Assembly: GCA_947385185.1 (NCBI GenBank)
Contig: CANDJX010000062.1
Span: 1 to 9,354, forward strand
Origin: an uncultured Clostridia bacterium
GTDB taxonomy: Bacteria; Bacillota; Clostridia; Christensenellales; Pumilibacteraceae
Direction of reading: 5' to 3'
DNA length: 9,354 bases
Part shown: positions 1 to 7,594 of the stretch, piece after piece
Position numbering within the stretch: the stretch's first letter is position 1
Layout of the letters: each line of letters starts with the position of its first letter
The notes under the pieces: model-generated
Seen by the model: only the letters and a program-made list of their open reading frames with translations
Database searches by the model: none
Told to the model about the DNA's origin: nothing
Position numbers and translations under genes: made by a program

Positions 1-137
1 ACACTGTAATTTTAATACATTTGTCGAAAAAAGGCAAGCGTTTTTATGACTTTTGTATTCTTGTGGCTCTTTGGAAGTTTCTACCACTATATATTGTGGT
101 TTTTCGGTAAATATTTTGGATTTCGCTGCATTGTTCG

Positions 138-1568
138 TCAATAAGCGGAAATTTTGTCGCGATACATTCCCCAGTTGTAATGCGTGCGGTATATATCGAG
201 CGAAGCGCGCGGAACGTACACGCGGCAATTGTCCGCGCCGGACAAAAGGGCGGTCCCGACTCCGATTTCATTCGGCGACGACTGCGGAATAACGAGCCGC
301 GTCAGGCGCGTACAGCCCTCGAAAGCGCGATCGTAAAGCATACGCACGTTATTTCCCACCGTAAGAGCGCTCAACGTTTTATTGCCCGCGAATACGTTTG
401 CGGCAAACGACACGACCGGTTTACCGTCGTAAATCGACGGAATGACAAGCGATACGCGGGAACTCCCCTTTTCGGTCAGTCCGGTAATCGTCAGTCCGTT
501 TTCTCTTTCGGCATAAGTGAAACAATCGGCGTCCGAATTATCGCCCGTTTCGGGCGCGCGGGCAGGGATCTCGGGTTTTTCGGGCAGTTCGATTTCGGTC
601 GGCGTGGCAATCGCAAGCGCCGTTTTTACGTCGTCGGTAAGAAGCGAAGTATGCACGAACATACCCGCCGAATTCATATGCACGTTGTTGTCGTAGAACC
701 ATTCGTAATCGAGGACGTAACGGTTCGGATCGCCGAGAACGCAAAACTTCAGATTATCGGACAGGTAGTCGTAAAAATCGTCGGGGGTGTAGCCGTCGTC
801 GGAAAGCGCAAGGCTGTTTACCGGTGAAAACGCCCAGAACATCTGCGCGCCCTTTGCCCATACGTCCTCGTAATAAGAGTTTACGTAATCTATAAAACCG
901 TCCCCGACAATCGACGGGTCGTAACTTATGAGTCCGTTCGCGTCATAACCTCCCGGCATGACGTTATACGCACGCTCGTACGTCATATATCCCGCGTCGG
1001 AGCCGTCCTCTGTCAGAAAAGAACTCTGCGCGTATACGCCGTCCGCAGACGCTTTTTCGCCGCGGAGCAAACAGTCGAATTTTTCGGCGACGTAATTCGG
1101 AAAATTACCGACCATGCCCGGAACGTCGTCCGCGGACAGTCTGCCGAGCAGTCCGAAATCGCCGTCCGCCGCCATCCACATCTCTTTCGGCGAAAAATAA
1201 AGCGACAGCGACTGGCTTATCTGCTCGGGCGCAAGAATCACCACGTCGCCGCGGCTTATGCTCGGTTTTGCAATGTCAAGCATGGCTTTCGTGCCGATCG
1301 CGCCGTAAAGCCCGAAATTGATCACGTCGTAGTCGGGAAATTCTTTGCTCATGACGTCGGTGCGAAGTCCGAAAGCGTTCGCGCTGTTGCCGATAATCAC
1401 TATTTTTTTGCGCTCGGCGCTCTCAAGGCGATCCAACATATACCCGAGCTCGCCGTAATACGTTTCGTCGAACTGCGAAGGCGTGGCGAAACCTATCACC
1501 GTCAGCGTCAAAGGCGCAACGAGGAGAATTACAAGAACTATGGAAATTGTAATTATTATTCTTTTCAT
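138..1568 (-). CDS. Membrane-anchored SGNH-hydrolase-like protein with C-terminal leucine-rich repeat
   Basis: This is the last visible gene of the surface-acylation operon (476 residues). Residues 3-27 form one hydrophobic signal-anchor, so the rest should lie outside the cell. Residues 54-315 resemble the SGNH/DltD/AlgJ-like proteins found next to MBOAT transferases. They carry a nucleophile block, IVIIGNSANAFG, with candidate Ser62, then NFGLYGAIGTKAMLD and GDVVILAPE, and a late D293-x3-H297 (YDNNVHMNSAG) that could complete the triad. After a Pro/Glu-rich linker (about 325-345), residues 348-476 form a BspA-type LRR_5 domain (VFAGNKTLSALTVGNN, AFEGCTRLTRLVIP). The likely role, by inference, is acyl transfer to or from a surface polymer, with the LRR binding a partner. 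It lies 75 nt after the MBOAT gene. The ATG at 1568 has almost no Shine-Dalgarno, but the signal-anchor begins there, which supports this start. Confidence 0.85.
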   Translation of the reverse strand: MKRIIITISIVLVILLVAPLTLTVIGFATPSQFDETYYGELGYMLDRLESAERKKIVIIGNSANAFGLRTDVMSKEFPDYDVINFGLYGAIGTKAMLDIAKPSISRGDVVILAPEQISQSLSLYFSPKEMWMAADGDFGLLGRLSADDVPGMVGNFPNYVAEKFDCLLRGEKASADGVYAQSSFLTEDGSDAGYMTYERAYNVMPGGYDANGLISYDPSIVGDGFIDYVNSYYEDVWAKGAQMFWAFSPVNSLALSDDGYTPDDFYDYLSDNLKFCVLGDPNRYVLDYEWFYDNNVHMNSAGMFVHTSLLTDDVKTALAIATPTEIELPEKPEIPARAPETGDNSDADCFTYAERENGLTITGLTEKGSSRVSLVIPSIYDGKPVVSFAANVFAGNKTLSALTVGNNVRMLYDRAFEGCTRLTRLVIPQSSPNEIGVGTALLSGADNCRVYVPRASLDIYRTHYNWGMYRDKISAY

Positions 1569-1643
1569 GATTTTTAACTTATTGACGTTCGGACATACGC
1601 AAGCTGTGACGACCGGTTTTGCGTAGCTTACATACTGCGCGCA

Positions 1644-3206
1644 TCAGAACTGAAAGTACACGAACGCCGAAGTCGCATCGCCGGCGATAAGAATAAGCCA
1701 ACCGAGCGCGATCGCGCAGACGGCGTATGCGACGGCGGTCACGCGCGCGACGTAAGACCGACGCGATTCGGCTTTGTCTGTAAGCCCGAGCGATCCGGGC
1801 GCAAGGCGTTTTGTTTCGAGCGACAATGGCTCGGACTCGGACACAATCGGTTCGTAAAACTCGGTTCCGGGCGATTCCTCGCTCATGCGCCATATGAGCG
1901 CAAGGCAGACGAGGATCGCGCCGATCACGAGAATGTCGAGCGCGGTCATGGACAGCGCGGACAGCGTTGCGGCAAAGTATTCGGTTCCGAACCCGCCCGC
2001 GGTAAAGATACACGCGAAAATCGTGCCGATCTCGGCAACGGAACGGGCGCGGAAGAACAGCGCGGCGGGGACAAAGAACAGGAACACGAGGATGCGGCGA
2101 AGCACGATGATCCAACCTTTGGAATTGTCTATATTATGTTTTTCACAGAACGCGCGGTAAGGTTTGCGAAGTAGATTCTCTATACTTACGAACACGCCCA
2201 CGTATAAACCCCAGATAACGTAAGTCCAGTTCGCGCCGTGCCACAGCCCGCACAGGAAATATACGATCAAAGTATTGAGCACGCGGCGCGCCTTGCCTTT
2301 ACGGCTTCCGCCGAGCGGTATATACAGATAATCTCTGAACCAGGTAGTAAGCGAAATGTGCCAACGGCTCATAAGATCGCGAATACTCGTGGCGGAGAAC
2401 GGGCGATCGAAATTCTTCATCAGTTTTATGCCCATCATACGCGCCGCGCCGATCGCGATCTCGGAATAGCCCGCAAAGTCGCAATAAAGCTGTATGCAGA
2501 ACAGCGCGCCCGCGACAAGCACCGCGAGACCGCTCGCCGAAGATACGTCGCTAAAAACACTGTTTACGAACGTGCCGATAAAGTCCGCGACTACGCATTT
2601 GCGGAAGAACCCGACCGCCATAATGCGGAAGCCGACGGAAAGGTCGTCCTCGTTCGGCATATGCTTTTCACGAAGCTGCGGCAATAAGTTTTCGGGGCGT
2701 TCGATAGGTCCCGCAACGAGCTGCGGGAAGTACGACACGTACAGCGCGAAGTAGCCGAAATGCTTTTCGGGCTCGATCTTATCGCGGTATACGTCGATGA
2801 CGTACGAAAGGGTCTGGAACGTGTAAAACGATATGCCGACGGGAAGGATTATGTCGAGCATAACGGGGTCGAGCTCGAGCGCAAAGAGATTCAGGAAATT
2901 TATTACGTTCGCGAGCAGGAAGTTAAAATACTTGAAGAACACGAGTATGCCGAGGCAGACGACGAGCGTTATTACGAGCAAAAGGCGGCGCACGCCTTTG
3001 CTTTTCGCGCGCGGCATTAAAAGCCCCGCGACGTACGAAACCGCGGTCGTGCCGAGGATAAGGAATACGAGCCATACGTTCCAGCTCATGTACGCGTAGT
3101 ACGATGCGGCAAGAAGCCACAACCAACGGAATTTGTGCGGGAGCAGGAAGTAAACGACGATTACGATCGGCAGGAATATAAGAAATTGCAATGAATTGAA
3201 GCTCAT
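1644..3206 (-). CDS. MBOAT-family membrane O-acyltransferase (AlgI/DltB-like)
   Basis: This is a polytopic membrane protein of 520 residues, close to the usual AlgI size. It carries the family landmarks: LPVGISFYTFQTLSYVIDVYR (121-141), AGPIERP (165-171), YCDFAGYSEIAIG (241-253), RWHISLTTWFRDYLYIPLGG (281-300) and LWHGANWTYVIWG (321-333). His323 in the last motif is the family's catalytic histidine. Known members (AlgI, DltB, PatA) take an acyl group from the inside and present it outside for attachment to a polysaccharide or teichoic acid. A charged stretch at about 440-485, before the final helix, is probably a cytoplasmic or external loop. The gene starts inside the stop of the upstream 81-residue gene (ATGA overlap, 3203-3206) and has a G-rich Shine-Dalgarno about 8 nt upstream, so the pair is probably translationally coupled. 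The acyl donor and acceptor cannot be read from sequence. Confidence 0.95.
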   Translation of the reverse strand: MSFNSLQFLIFLPIVIVVYFLLPHKFRWLWLLAASYYAYMSWNVWLVFLILGTTAVSYVAGLLMPRAKSKGVRRLLLVITLVVCLGILVFFKYFNFLLANVINFLNLFALELDPVMLDIILPVGISFYTFQTLSYVIDVYRDKIEPEKHFGYFALYVSYFPQLVAGPIERPENLLPQLREKHMPNEDDLSVGFRIMAVGFFRKCVVADFIGTFVNSVFSDVSSASGLAVLVAGALFCIQLYCDFAGYSEIAIGAARMMGIKLMKNFDRPFSATSIRDLMSRWHISLTTWFRDYLYIPLGGSRKGKARRVLNTLIVYFLCGLWHGANWTYVIWGLYVGVFVSIENLLRKPYRAFCEKHNIDNSKGWIIVLRRILVFLFFVPAALFFRARSVAEIGTIFACIFTAGGFGTEYFAATLSALSMTALDILVIGAILVCLALIWRMSEESPGTEFYEPIVSESEPLSLETKRLAPGSLGLTDKAESRRSYVARVTAVAYAVCAIALGWLILIAGDATSAFVYFQF

Positions 3207-3448
3207 TTATCGCGCCCCCCATTGAAGAATGCTGTCAGATTGAGCGCAAACATGACGAGCGTTACGAGCAGAACTTCCTGCATGGACGCGCCGAGAAGAA
3301 GCGCGTAAACGAGCGCGCCTACAAACACGACTCCCGACGCTATGCGGAACGCGTAGCCGGATTTACGGAACACGTCGACGGCGCAAAGCGCGATCGCTAT
3401 GCCGAAAAGCACGAGAAGTATGGGGTTTGCAAAAAGTACGATGTCCAA
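3203..3448 (-). CDS. Small three-helix membrane protein between ligase and MBOAT gene
   Basis: This 81-residue protein is almost wholly hydrophobic. It has three probable membrane helices (about 4-25, 33-54 and 57-75), a short basic loop (FRKSGYAF) and a charged tail (GGRDK). I do not recognise a family. Its position between the ligase and the MBOAT gene recalls DltX, a small membrane protein of dlt operons. However, DltX is about 50 residues with one helix, so homology is not claimed. It has no phosphopantetheine-type DSL motif and cannot be the missing carrier protein. The start is a TTG (3446-3448) with a GAGG about 14 nt upstream; no ATG or GTG is available earlier than Met56 in this frame. 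Its end overlaps the MBOAT start by 4 nt, which suggests the two products are made together and may form a complex. Confidence 0.75.
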   Translation of the reverse strand: MDIVLFANPILLVLFGIAIALCAVDVFRKSGYAFRIASGVVFVGALVYALLLGASMQEVLLVTLVMFALNLTAFFNGGRDK

Positions 3449-3472
3449 GTTCTTTACTTATTCCTCTGCATT

Positions 3473-4984
3473 TTATAATATCTCTTTCATTTTCTGTTTG
3501 TCCGGTTTGCCCGACGACGTGAGCGGAAACGCGTCGACTATTTTTATGCGCTCGGGGATCTCGTGTCCCGAAAGCAACGACGCAAGCGATTTTTTCAAGT
3601 CGTTTTCGGTCAGCTTTGCGCCCGGAGCGGGAATTATCATGGCGCAAGGCGTTTCGCCGTATTTTTCGTCCCTGACCCCGACCGCCGCCGCCTGATATAC
3701 GCCGTCGATCGACAGCAAAGCGCGCTCGATCTTCCCCGCCGATATGTTTTCCCCGCCGCGGATAATTATATCTTTCAGTCTGCCGCTTATGTGCAATATT
3801 CCGTCCGAATCGAAATATCCTATGTCGCCGGTGCGGAGTCTGCCTTGCCCGTCGAACGCGGCTTTCGTCGCTTCTTCGTCGCCGTAATAACCGAGCATGA
3901 GCGTCGGACCCTTGACGCGTATTTCGCCCTCCTCGCCCGGTCTTAATTTTTCGCCGTTCTCGCCGATTATGTCGCACTCGGTCATCGGGTACAATCTCCC
4001 CACGCCCGCCGCGCGTTCCTCGACCGACGCGTCATACGACGTCGTGGAAATACCGACGCATTCGCTCATACCGTACCCCGGCATAAGACGAAGCCCGAGC
4101 TCGCCTTCTATAAACCGCATCTGATCCGCGGTAAACGGTCCGCCCGCCATAAGCCCGAGTCTGAGCGAAGAAATATCGTACTTTTTATGCTTGCCGCCCG
4201 CAAGCATATCGAGAAAAAAGGTCGGCACCGAATACATCACGGTCACGCCGTATTTTTCGATCGCGCCGAGGACAGCGTCCGCGCCGACTTCGGTCGGAAA
4301 CACAACGTCGTGTCCGCAGAATATCGCGCATGAAACGACGGCAAAACCGAATACGTGATTGAGCGGAAGTATGGATACGGCTCTGTCGGTTTCGTTCTCG
4401 CCGAAAAGGGGCATTGCGTCCACCGGGTTGGCTATGCAATTCCTGTGACTGAGCACGACCGCTTTCGACGCGCCGGTCGAACCGGAGGTGAAGATGACCG
4501 AAAACGGATCGTCGGGCGAAACGAGCTTATGCGCCGACAAAACGCCGCGGACGTCAAGCCCGAAATCGCCCGGGGTTACGTCGCATAAATCCGCGTAATC
4601 ACCGTCTTTGAGCGTCCAACGGTCGCCCGAGCCCTCGCTCGTCACGTAATAATCGGGACGGATCCCGACGCCCGTCTGCTTTATATATTCGTCGGCGCGG
4701 AAATGGACGTCGGTCATGACCGCTATGCCGCCGAAAGCGCTTAACGCCATCGCGATTATCGCCGTCTGCGGACAACGCTCGGCTCGAAGCGCGACGAGGT
4801 CGCCTTTCTTCACTCCGAACGACATAAGCCGCGCCGCAGTCTGATCGGTCGCCGCAAGCGTTTCGCCGTAAGTCATCGCCGACGAATCGGTCGCAAAACA
4901 CGTTTTATCCGGTTTCGCGGTCGCGTGGATACGCAGGTAATCGTATAATGTTTTTTCGCATTGGCGTTTTTTGAATTCGTCCAT
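3473..4984 (-). CDS. Acyl-AMP ligase / AMP-dependent synthetase (ANL superfamily, DltA-like role)
   Basis: This 503-residue protein is a complete class I adenylate-forming enzyme. Visible core motifs are the phosphate loop FTSGSTGASK (165-174), MPGYGMSE (301-308), RTGDIG (384-389), the hinge GRLKDIIIRGGENIS (401-415), and a C-terminal TSSGKPDK with the expected catalytic Lys493. Such enzymes use ATP to turn a carboxylic or amino acid into an acyl-adenylate, then load it onto CoA or a carrier-protein phosphopantetheine. LPLNHVFGFA (206-215) looks more like acyl-CoA or aryl-acid ligases than a D-alanine enzyme, so the substrate is open. Being in one operon with an MBOAT transferase and SGNH proteins suggests it feeds them, as DltA feeds DltB. 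The protein should be cytoplasmic. The ATG has an AGGA-type ribosome site and lies 24 nt after the lipoprotein gene. Confidence 0.93.
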   Translation of the reverse strand: MDEFKKRQCEKTLYDYLRIHATAKPDKTCFATDSSAMTYGETLAATDQTAARLMSFGVKKGDLVALRAERCPQTAIIAMALSAFGGIAVMTDVHFRADEYIKQTGVGIRPDYYVTSEGSGDRWTLKDGDYADLCDVTPGDFGLDVRGVLSAHKLVSPDDPFSVIFTSGSTGASKAVVLSHRNCIANPVDAMPLFGENETDRAVSILPLNHVFGFAVVSCAIFCGHDVVFPTEVGADAVLGAIEKYGVTVMYSVPTFFLDMLAGGKHKKYDISSLRLGLMAGGPFTADQMRFIEGELGLRLMPGYGMSECVGISTTSYDASVEERAAGVGRLYPMTECDIIGENGEKLRPGEEGEIRVKGPTLMLGYYGDEEATKAAFDGQGRLRTGDIGYFDSDGILHISGRLKDIIIRGGENISAGKIERALLSIDGVYQAAAVGVRDEKYGETPCAMIIPAPGAKLTENDLKKSLASLLSGHEIPERIKIVDAFPLTSSGKPDKQKMKEIL

Positions 4985-5008
4985 CTTTTCTTTCCTTATT
5001 ATATATGA

Positions 5009-6784
5009 TTATATATATTTCCGTATTGCCCGGGCGAGCGTCGCCGTATGTTCGATCGACGATTCTTTGCACAAATGCCAGTCCGAATCGGCAAAAACCG
5101 AACCGTTATATACCACCGAACCTATGTCGTTTATTATAGGACGCGTCATGTATTTCGAAAACTCGGCTTCGAACGCCGCCGCGTCCCGCTCCCAGAAATC
5201 GGGCAACGAATGCTTATTCACCGCCGCGTACGAGATCAGAATTTTCGCGCCGCGCGACTCGATGAAGTCGTATAATCCGTTCAACCGCGACATGGACGCC
5301 GCATTTATAAGTTCTGGTCTTATTCCGCCCTCGTTCGTGATCGGCTCGTCTTTACCGTACGGAAAGCGTTGTGCGTTATAGTCGCCGCGGCTGTCCATAT
5401 AAGTCGTATAATCCGAATACGATTTGCCGCGCTTGGTTTTCCTGCCTTCGTTGAATTTATAAAACGCGTCGAAAGTTCCGCTCACGCGAGTCAGATCGAT
5501 TTTGGCGAGCAAATCCCAATTGAGTTCGAGACACATGAGATACCGCTCGTCGTCCATATCGGTCCTGTCCATGTATTGATAACCGCTCATCATTTCGGGT
5601 ACGTGCAGGAATATATCGCCCTCGCCGAGGCAGTCCGAGATCGCGCGCACCTGCGCTTCGGTATTGAAGTAAGCGTTGATCGCAACGTTCACAACCTCGT
5701 AATCTGGAAATTCTTCGGCAAGGCGGCAGGCGTTTACGCTGTAGTACGACCCCGAACCGCCGAAAACGACTATTTTCTTTTTGTCCTTATGTTTTATCAT
5801 TAAATCGACTTTGTCCGCGTATACCGAATGGCGGTCAAGATCGGGATAACGCGGCTGCTCGACGGCGTTTATATGCAACGTGCGAAAATTGTCGCAACCG
5901 ACAAAACAGTCGTCGCCCATGCGGCTTACGTTATCGAACATATATAATTCCTCGATCGCGCTGTCCGTAAAAGCGCCCGCGTAAACGTTTTTCAGACCGA
6001 GCGGAAAAACCGCCGTTTTTACCGAGCACGACGAAAAAGCGCCGCCGAGGATTCCCGTCACCGGTCTGCCGTTGATTTTCTCGGGGATCACGACTTTTTC
6101 GGCGTGACCGAGATATTTTCTTATTACCGCATTATTCGGATATTCGATATAGTCGAAGTCGTCCGCAGGCGACTGCGCAAGCCATTCGGCGTAAAGTCTG
6201 TTGAACGAATTCGGTCCGACGGTTATGCGACTGCCGAGACCGATGTGCTCGCCGCTCCCGTCCGGTTTTGTGTTCCAGCCGATGAGAGTGTAGCCGGGAC
6301 GGGACATGACGTCGGTGCCGCGGCTCGTATTCGGGCGGGCGTGGTGAATAAGCGAATACGATTCGGTCGCGACCGCGTTTCCGGAAAATAACGTTCCTCC
6401 GTTCGGGTCGTAAGATATGACGCTTTCGCGCTTGCCGCATTCGATCCTGACGCGTGTGGAATACTTGACGCCGAAAAGACGGATGTTCGTCGTCACGGGT
6501 CCGTCTTCTTCTATAACGCTCCTCGGAAAATTGATCGACTCGGCAAAATAAGGCTCACGCATTGTAAGCCTTAAGGTCACATCGCTCCCCTTCGGAATAT
6601 ACACGGTTTTGCCGTCGGCGCTGTAATCGTAGTTCCCGTATTCGAGTTCGTAACACTCCGAATCTATTACGGTGACGCTTATATTTCCGTTCCATTCGGG
6701 CGCGGTTTCGCCGCAACCGACGAATATAAGCGAAGCTATAAATACTATTACAGATAAGAACGCCGCGAGTCTGATTTTACTCAT
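5009..6784 (-). CDS. Lipoprotein with InlB-type repeat, leucine-rich repeat and C-terminal SGNH-like domain
   Basis: This is the first gene of the operon (591 residues). It has a lipoprotein signal peptide ending in FVGC, so Cys24 is the likely lipidation site on the outer face of the membrane. Domains in order are: an N-terminal beta-rich region (35-120); an InlB/Listeria-Bacteroides repeat (123-201: YDPNGG, RPGYTLIGWNTKPDGSG, LYAEW); a BspA-type LRR (about 209-306); and an SGNH-like domain (336-588). The SGNH part has VVFGGSGSYYS with candidate Ser344, EFPDYEVVN, GDIFLHVPE and a final D566-x3-H570 (FADSDWH). It is a paralogue of the SGNH domain at the operon's other end, but here it sits at the C-terminus. 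The start at 6784 is preferred over an in-frame ATG at 6808, because 6808 is at or before the expected transcription start, and 6784 has a GAGG 7 nt upstream followed directly by the signal peptide. The acyl-transfer role is inferred. Confidence 0.87.
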   Translation of the reverse strand: MSKIRLAAFLSVIVFIASLIFVGCGETAPEWNGNISVTVIDSECYELEYGNYDYSADGKTVYIPKGSDVTLRLTMREPYFAESINFPRSVIEEDGPVTTNIRLFGVKYSTRVRIECGKRESVISYDPNGGTLFSGNAVATESYSLIHHARPNTSRGTDVMSRPGYTLIGWNTKPDGSGEHIGLGSRITVGPNSFNRLYAEWLAQSPADDFDYIEYPNNAVIRKYLGHAEKVVIPEKINGRPVTGILGGAFSSCSVKTAVFPLGLKNVYAGAFTDSAIEELYMFDNVSRMGDDCFVGCDNFRTLHINAVEQPRYPDLDRHSVYADKVDLMIKHKDKKKIVVFGGSGSYYSVNACRLAEEFPDYEVVNVAINAYFNTEAQVRAISDCLGEGDIFLHVPEMMSGYQYMDRTDMDDERYLMCLELNWDLLAKIDLTRVSGTFDAFYKFNEGRKTKRGKSYSDYTTYMDSRGDYNAQRFPYGKDEPITNEGGIRPELINAASMSRLNGLYDFIESRGAKILISYAAVNKHSLPDFWERDAAAFEAEFSKYMTRPIINDIGSVVYNGSVFADSDWHLCKESSIEHTATLARAIRKYI

Positions 6785-6812
6785 ACTCCCGCCTCGCCCC
6801 ACACACAAACAT

Positions 6813-6841
6813 ATAGTAACATATTACGGGACGAAAATCAA
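6813..6841 (-). promoter_or_regulatory. Sigma-A-type promoter of the surface-acylation operon
   Basis: On the minus strand a TTGATT (-35, 6836-6841) and a TACTAT (-10, 6813-6818) are separated by exactly 17 nt. A TG one base before the -10 gives an extended -10 element. Transcription would begin near 6805-6807, leaving a leader of about 20 nt before the lipoprotein ATG at 6784. I see no operator or riboswitch in this short leader. Confidence 0.75.
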
Positions 6842-6873
6842 CCCCTTTCCCGAATTTTCCGACAAATTTTTTC

Positions 6874-6902
6874 TTGCCTTTTCGCGGAAAATAATGTATA
6901 CT
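6874..6902 (+). promoter_or_regulatory. Sigma-A-type promoter of the divergent two-gene unit
   Basis: A TTGCCT (-35, 6874-6879) and a TATACT (-10, 6897-6902) are separated by exactly 17 nt. The expected start of transcription, about 7 nt after the -10, falls on or next to the ATG at 6909. It lies back to back with the operon promoter on the other strand, with the two -35 boxes about 32 nt apart. Confidence 0.65.
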
Positions 6903-6908
6903 TCCCAT

Positions 6909-7169
6909 ATGGTGAAAATTTGGGTAAAAACTCTTAAGAATAAAAAAATCGTCAAAAACGAAATCGTGTACTATGACGGAAAATACGAGGAAGAAAAATT
7001 CGACGAGTATGTCCGGATCGCTTGCCACGAGCTCGATCTGCCTACGCCCGTTATTCTGTCCGCGCACGCGTCGGGGTTCACGCAGTTCAATATATCGCGG
7101 TTCAAGCCCGCCGATTTCGTCGAACATATAGATTTCGACGAATTGACGCTGGAAAATTGCAAGGTCTGA
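6909..7169 (+). CDS. Small conserved-looking cytoplasmic protein, unknown function (possible leaderless mRNA)
   Basis: This is an 86-residue protein with no signal peptide or membrane segment and no family I can name. It starts with a basic strand-like segment (MVKIWVKTLKNKKIVKNE), followed by an acidic/aromatic helix (EEEKFDEYVRIACHELD) and a beta-like C-terminal half (TQFNISRFKPADFVEHIDFDEL). This looks like a compact alpha/beta fold. The reading frame extends back to 6672, but that part overlaps the opposite gene's 5' end and both promoters. The ATG at 6894 lies inside the promoter, which leaves the ATG at 6909 (or the adjoining GTG at 6912). There is no Shine-Dalgarno before it, consistent with leaderless translation. 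The next gene follows 16 nt later and is probably co-transcribed. Confidence 0.7.
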   Translation: MVKIWVKTLKNKKIVKNEIVYYDGKYEEEKFDEYVRIACHELDLPTPVILSAHASGFTQFNISRFKPADFVEHIDFDELTLENCKV

Positions 7170-7185
7170 GAGGTTGAGAGGTAAT

Positions 7186-7572
7186 ATGGACGAAGACATT
7201 TACGACACTACCGTTTATACCGATTACGCCGATCTGCCGAAAGAAAAACGCAAGGCGCTCTACGACGAATACCTTGCCTCGGACGCCGGCGAAAAAAAAC
7301 TGTCGCGTCTTATGATCGCCGTACCCGCGATTTTTTGCGTTGCGGTCTGCGCCCTCCTCATTGCCGCGATCATAGTCGGGATCGCCGCGGGAATCGGCGT
7401 GACGTTCATTATCCTCGTCATGTGCGCGGCGGCAATGCTTGCTGGGCTGATAATAGTAAAACTCAGGCTCGACAAAATCAAGTACGCTCACGAAATCAGA
7501 TTCGCCGCATGGCTCAAAACAGAAAAACGGATCATTGCCATACCGAAAGAAGATCTGAAATCGAACAAATAA
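7186..7572 (+). CDS. Small membrane protein with two transmembrane helices, unknown function
   Basis: This is a 128-residue protein. It has an acidic, Tyr-rich N-terminal tail (about 1-40), two strongly hydrophobic helices (about 42-65 and 69-92) joined by a short Gly turn (GIAAG), and a basic C-terminal tail (KLRLDKIKYAHEIRF, ending KEDLKSNK). With positive residues after the second helix and a short loop, both tails probably face the cytoplasm as a hairpin. No family or catalytic motif is recognised. The ATG at 7186 is preceded at 4 nt by GAGAGG, a clear ribosome site. An in-frame TTG at 7174 would overlap this site and is less likely. It is the second gene of the divergent unit and is closed by the hairpin terminator downstream. 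Confidence 0.75.
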   Translation: MDEDIYDTTVYTDYADLPKEKRKALYDEYLASDAGEKKLSRLMIAVPAIFCVAVCALLIAAIIVGIAAGIGVTFIILVMCAAAMLAGLIIVKLRLDKIKYAHEIRFAAWLKTEKRIIAIPKEDLKSNK

Positions 7573-7594
7573 GCATATACGTCGTATAAATCGC

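Noticed and set aside
83..104. Small hairpin ACCAC/GTGGT followed by T residues near the left edge
   Set aside because: It has only 5 bp with an 8-nt loop, and the T tract is on the plus strand where no gene precedes it. It is unlikely to be a working terminator for the minus-strand operon.
1..144. Minus-strand frame from a TTG at about 144 running off the left edge
   Set aside because: It stays open for about 47 codons with peptides such as YIVVETSKEPQEYKSHK, but has no ATG/GTG start or Shine-Dalgarno and overlaps the stop of the SGNH gene. Too weak to call without sequence to the left.
180..827. 215-residue plus-strand open frame opposite the SGNH-LRR gene
   Set aside because: It lies wholly antisense to a gene with clear family motifs. 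Its Arg/Val-rich composition is typical of an antisense shadow of GC-rich codons, and it has no ribosome site or recognisable motif.
1596..1625. 7-bp inverted repeat (TACGCAA/TTGCGTA) between the MBOAT and SGNH genes
   Set aside because: It is a short stem with a 16-nt loop and no T tract, so there is not enough to call a terminator or processing site.
1579..2115. 178-residue minus-strand open frame overlapping the MBOAT gene
   Set aside because: It is in another frame of the MBOAT coding region, extremely Arg-rich and without motifs: a shadow frame.
3363..3977. 204-residue minus-strand open frame across the ligase 3' end
   Set aside because: It is out of frame with the ligase's conserved C-terminal motifs and highly Arg-rich: a shadow frame.
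6672..6908. N-terminal extension of the 86-residue protein
   Set aside because: The extension overlaps the lipoprotein gene's 5' end and both divergent promoters, so it would lie upstream of the predicted transcript.
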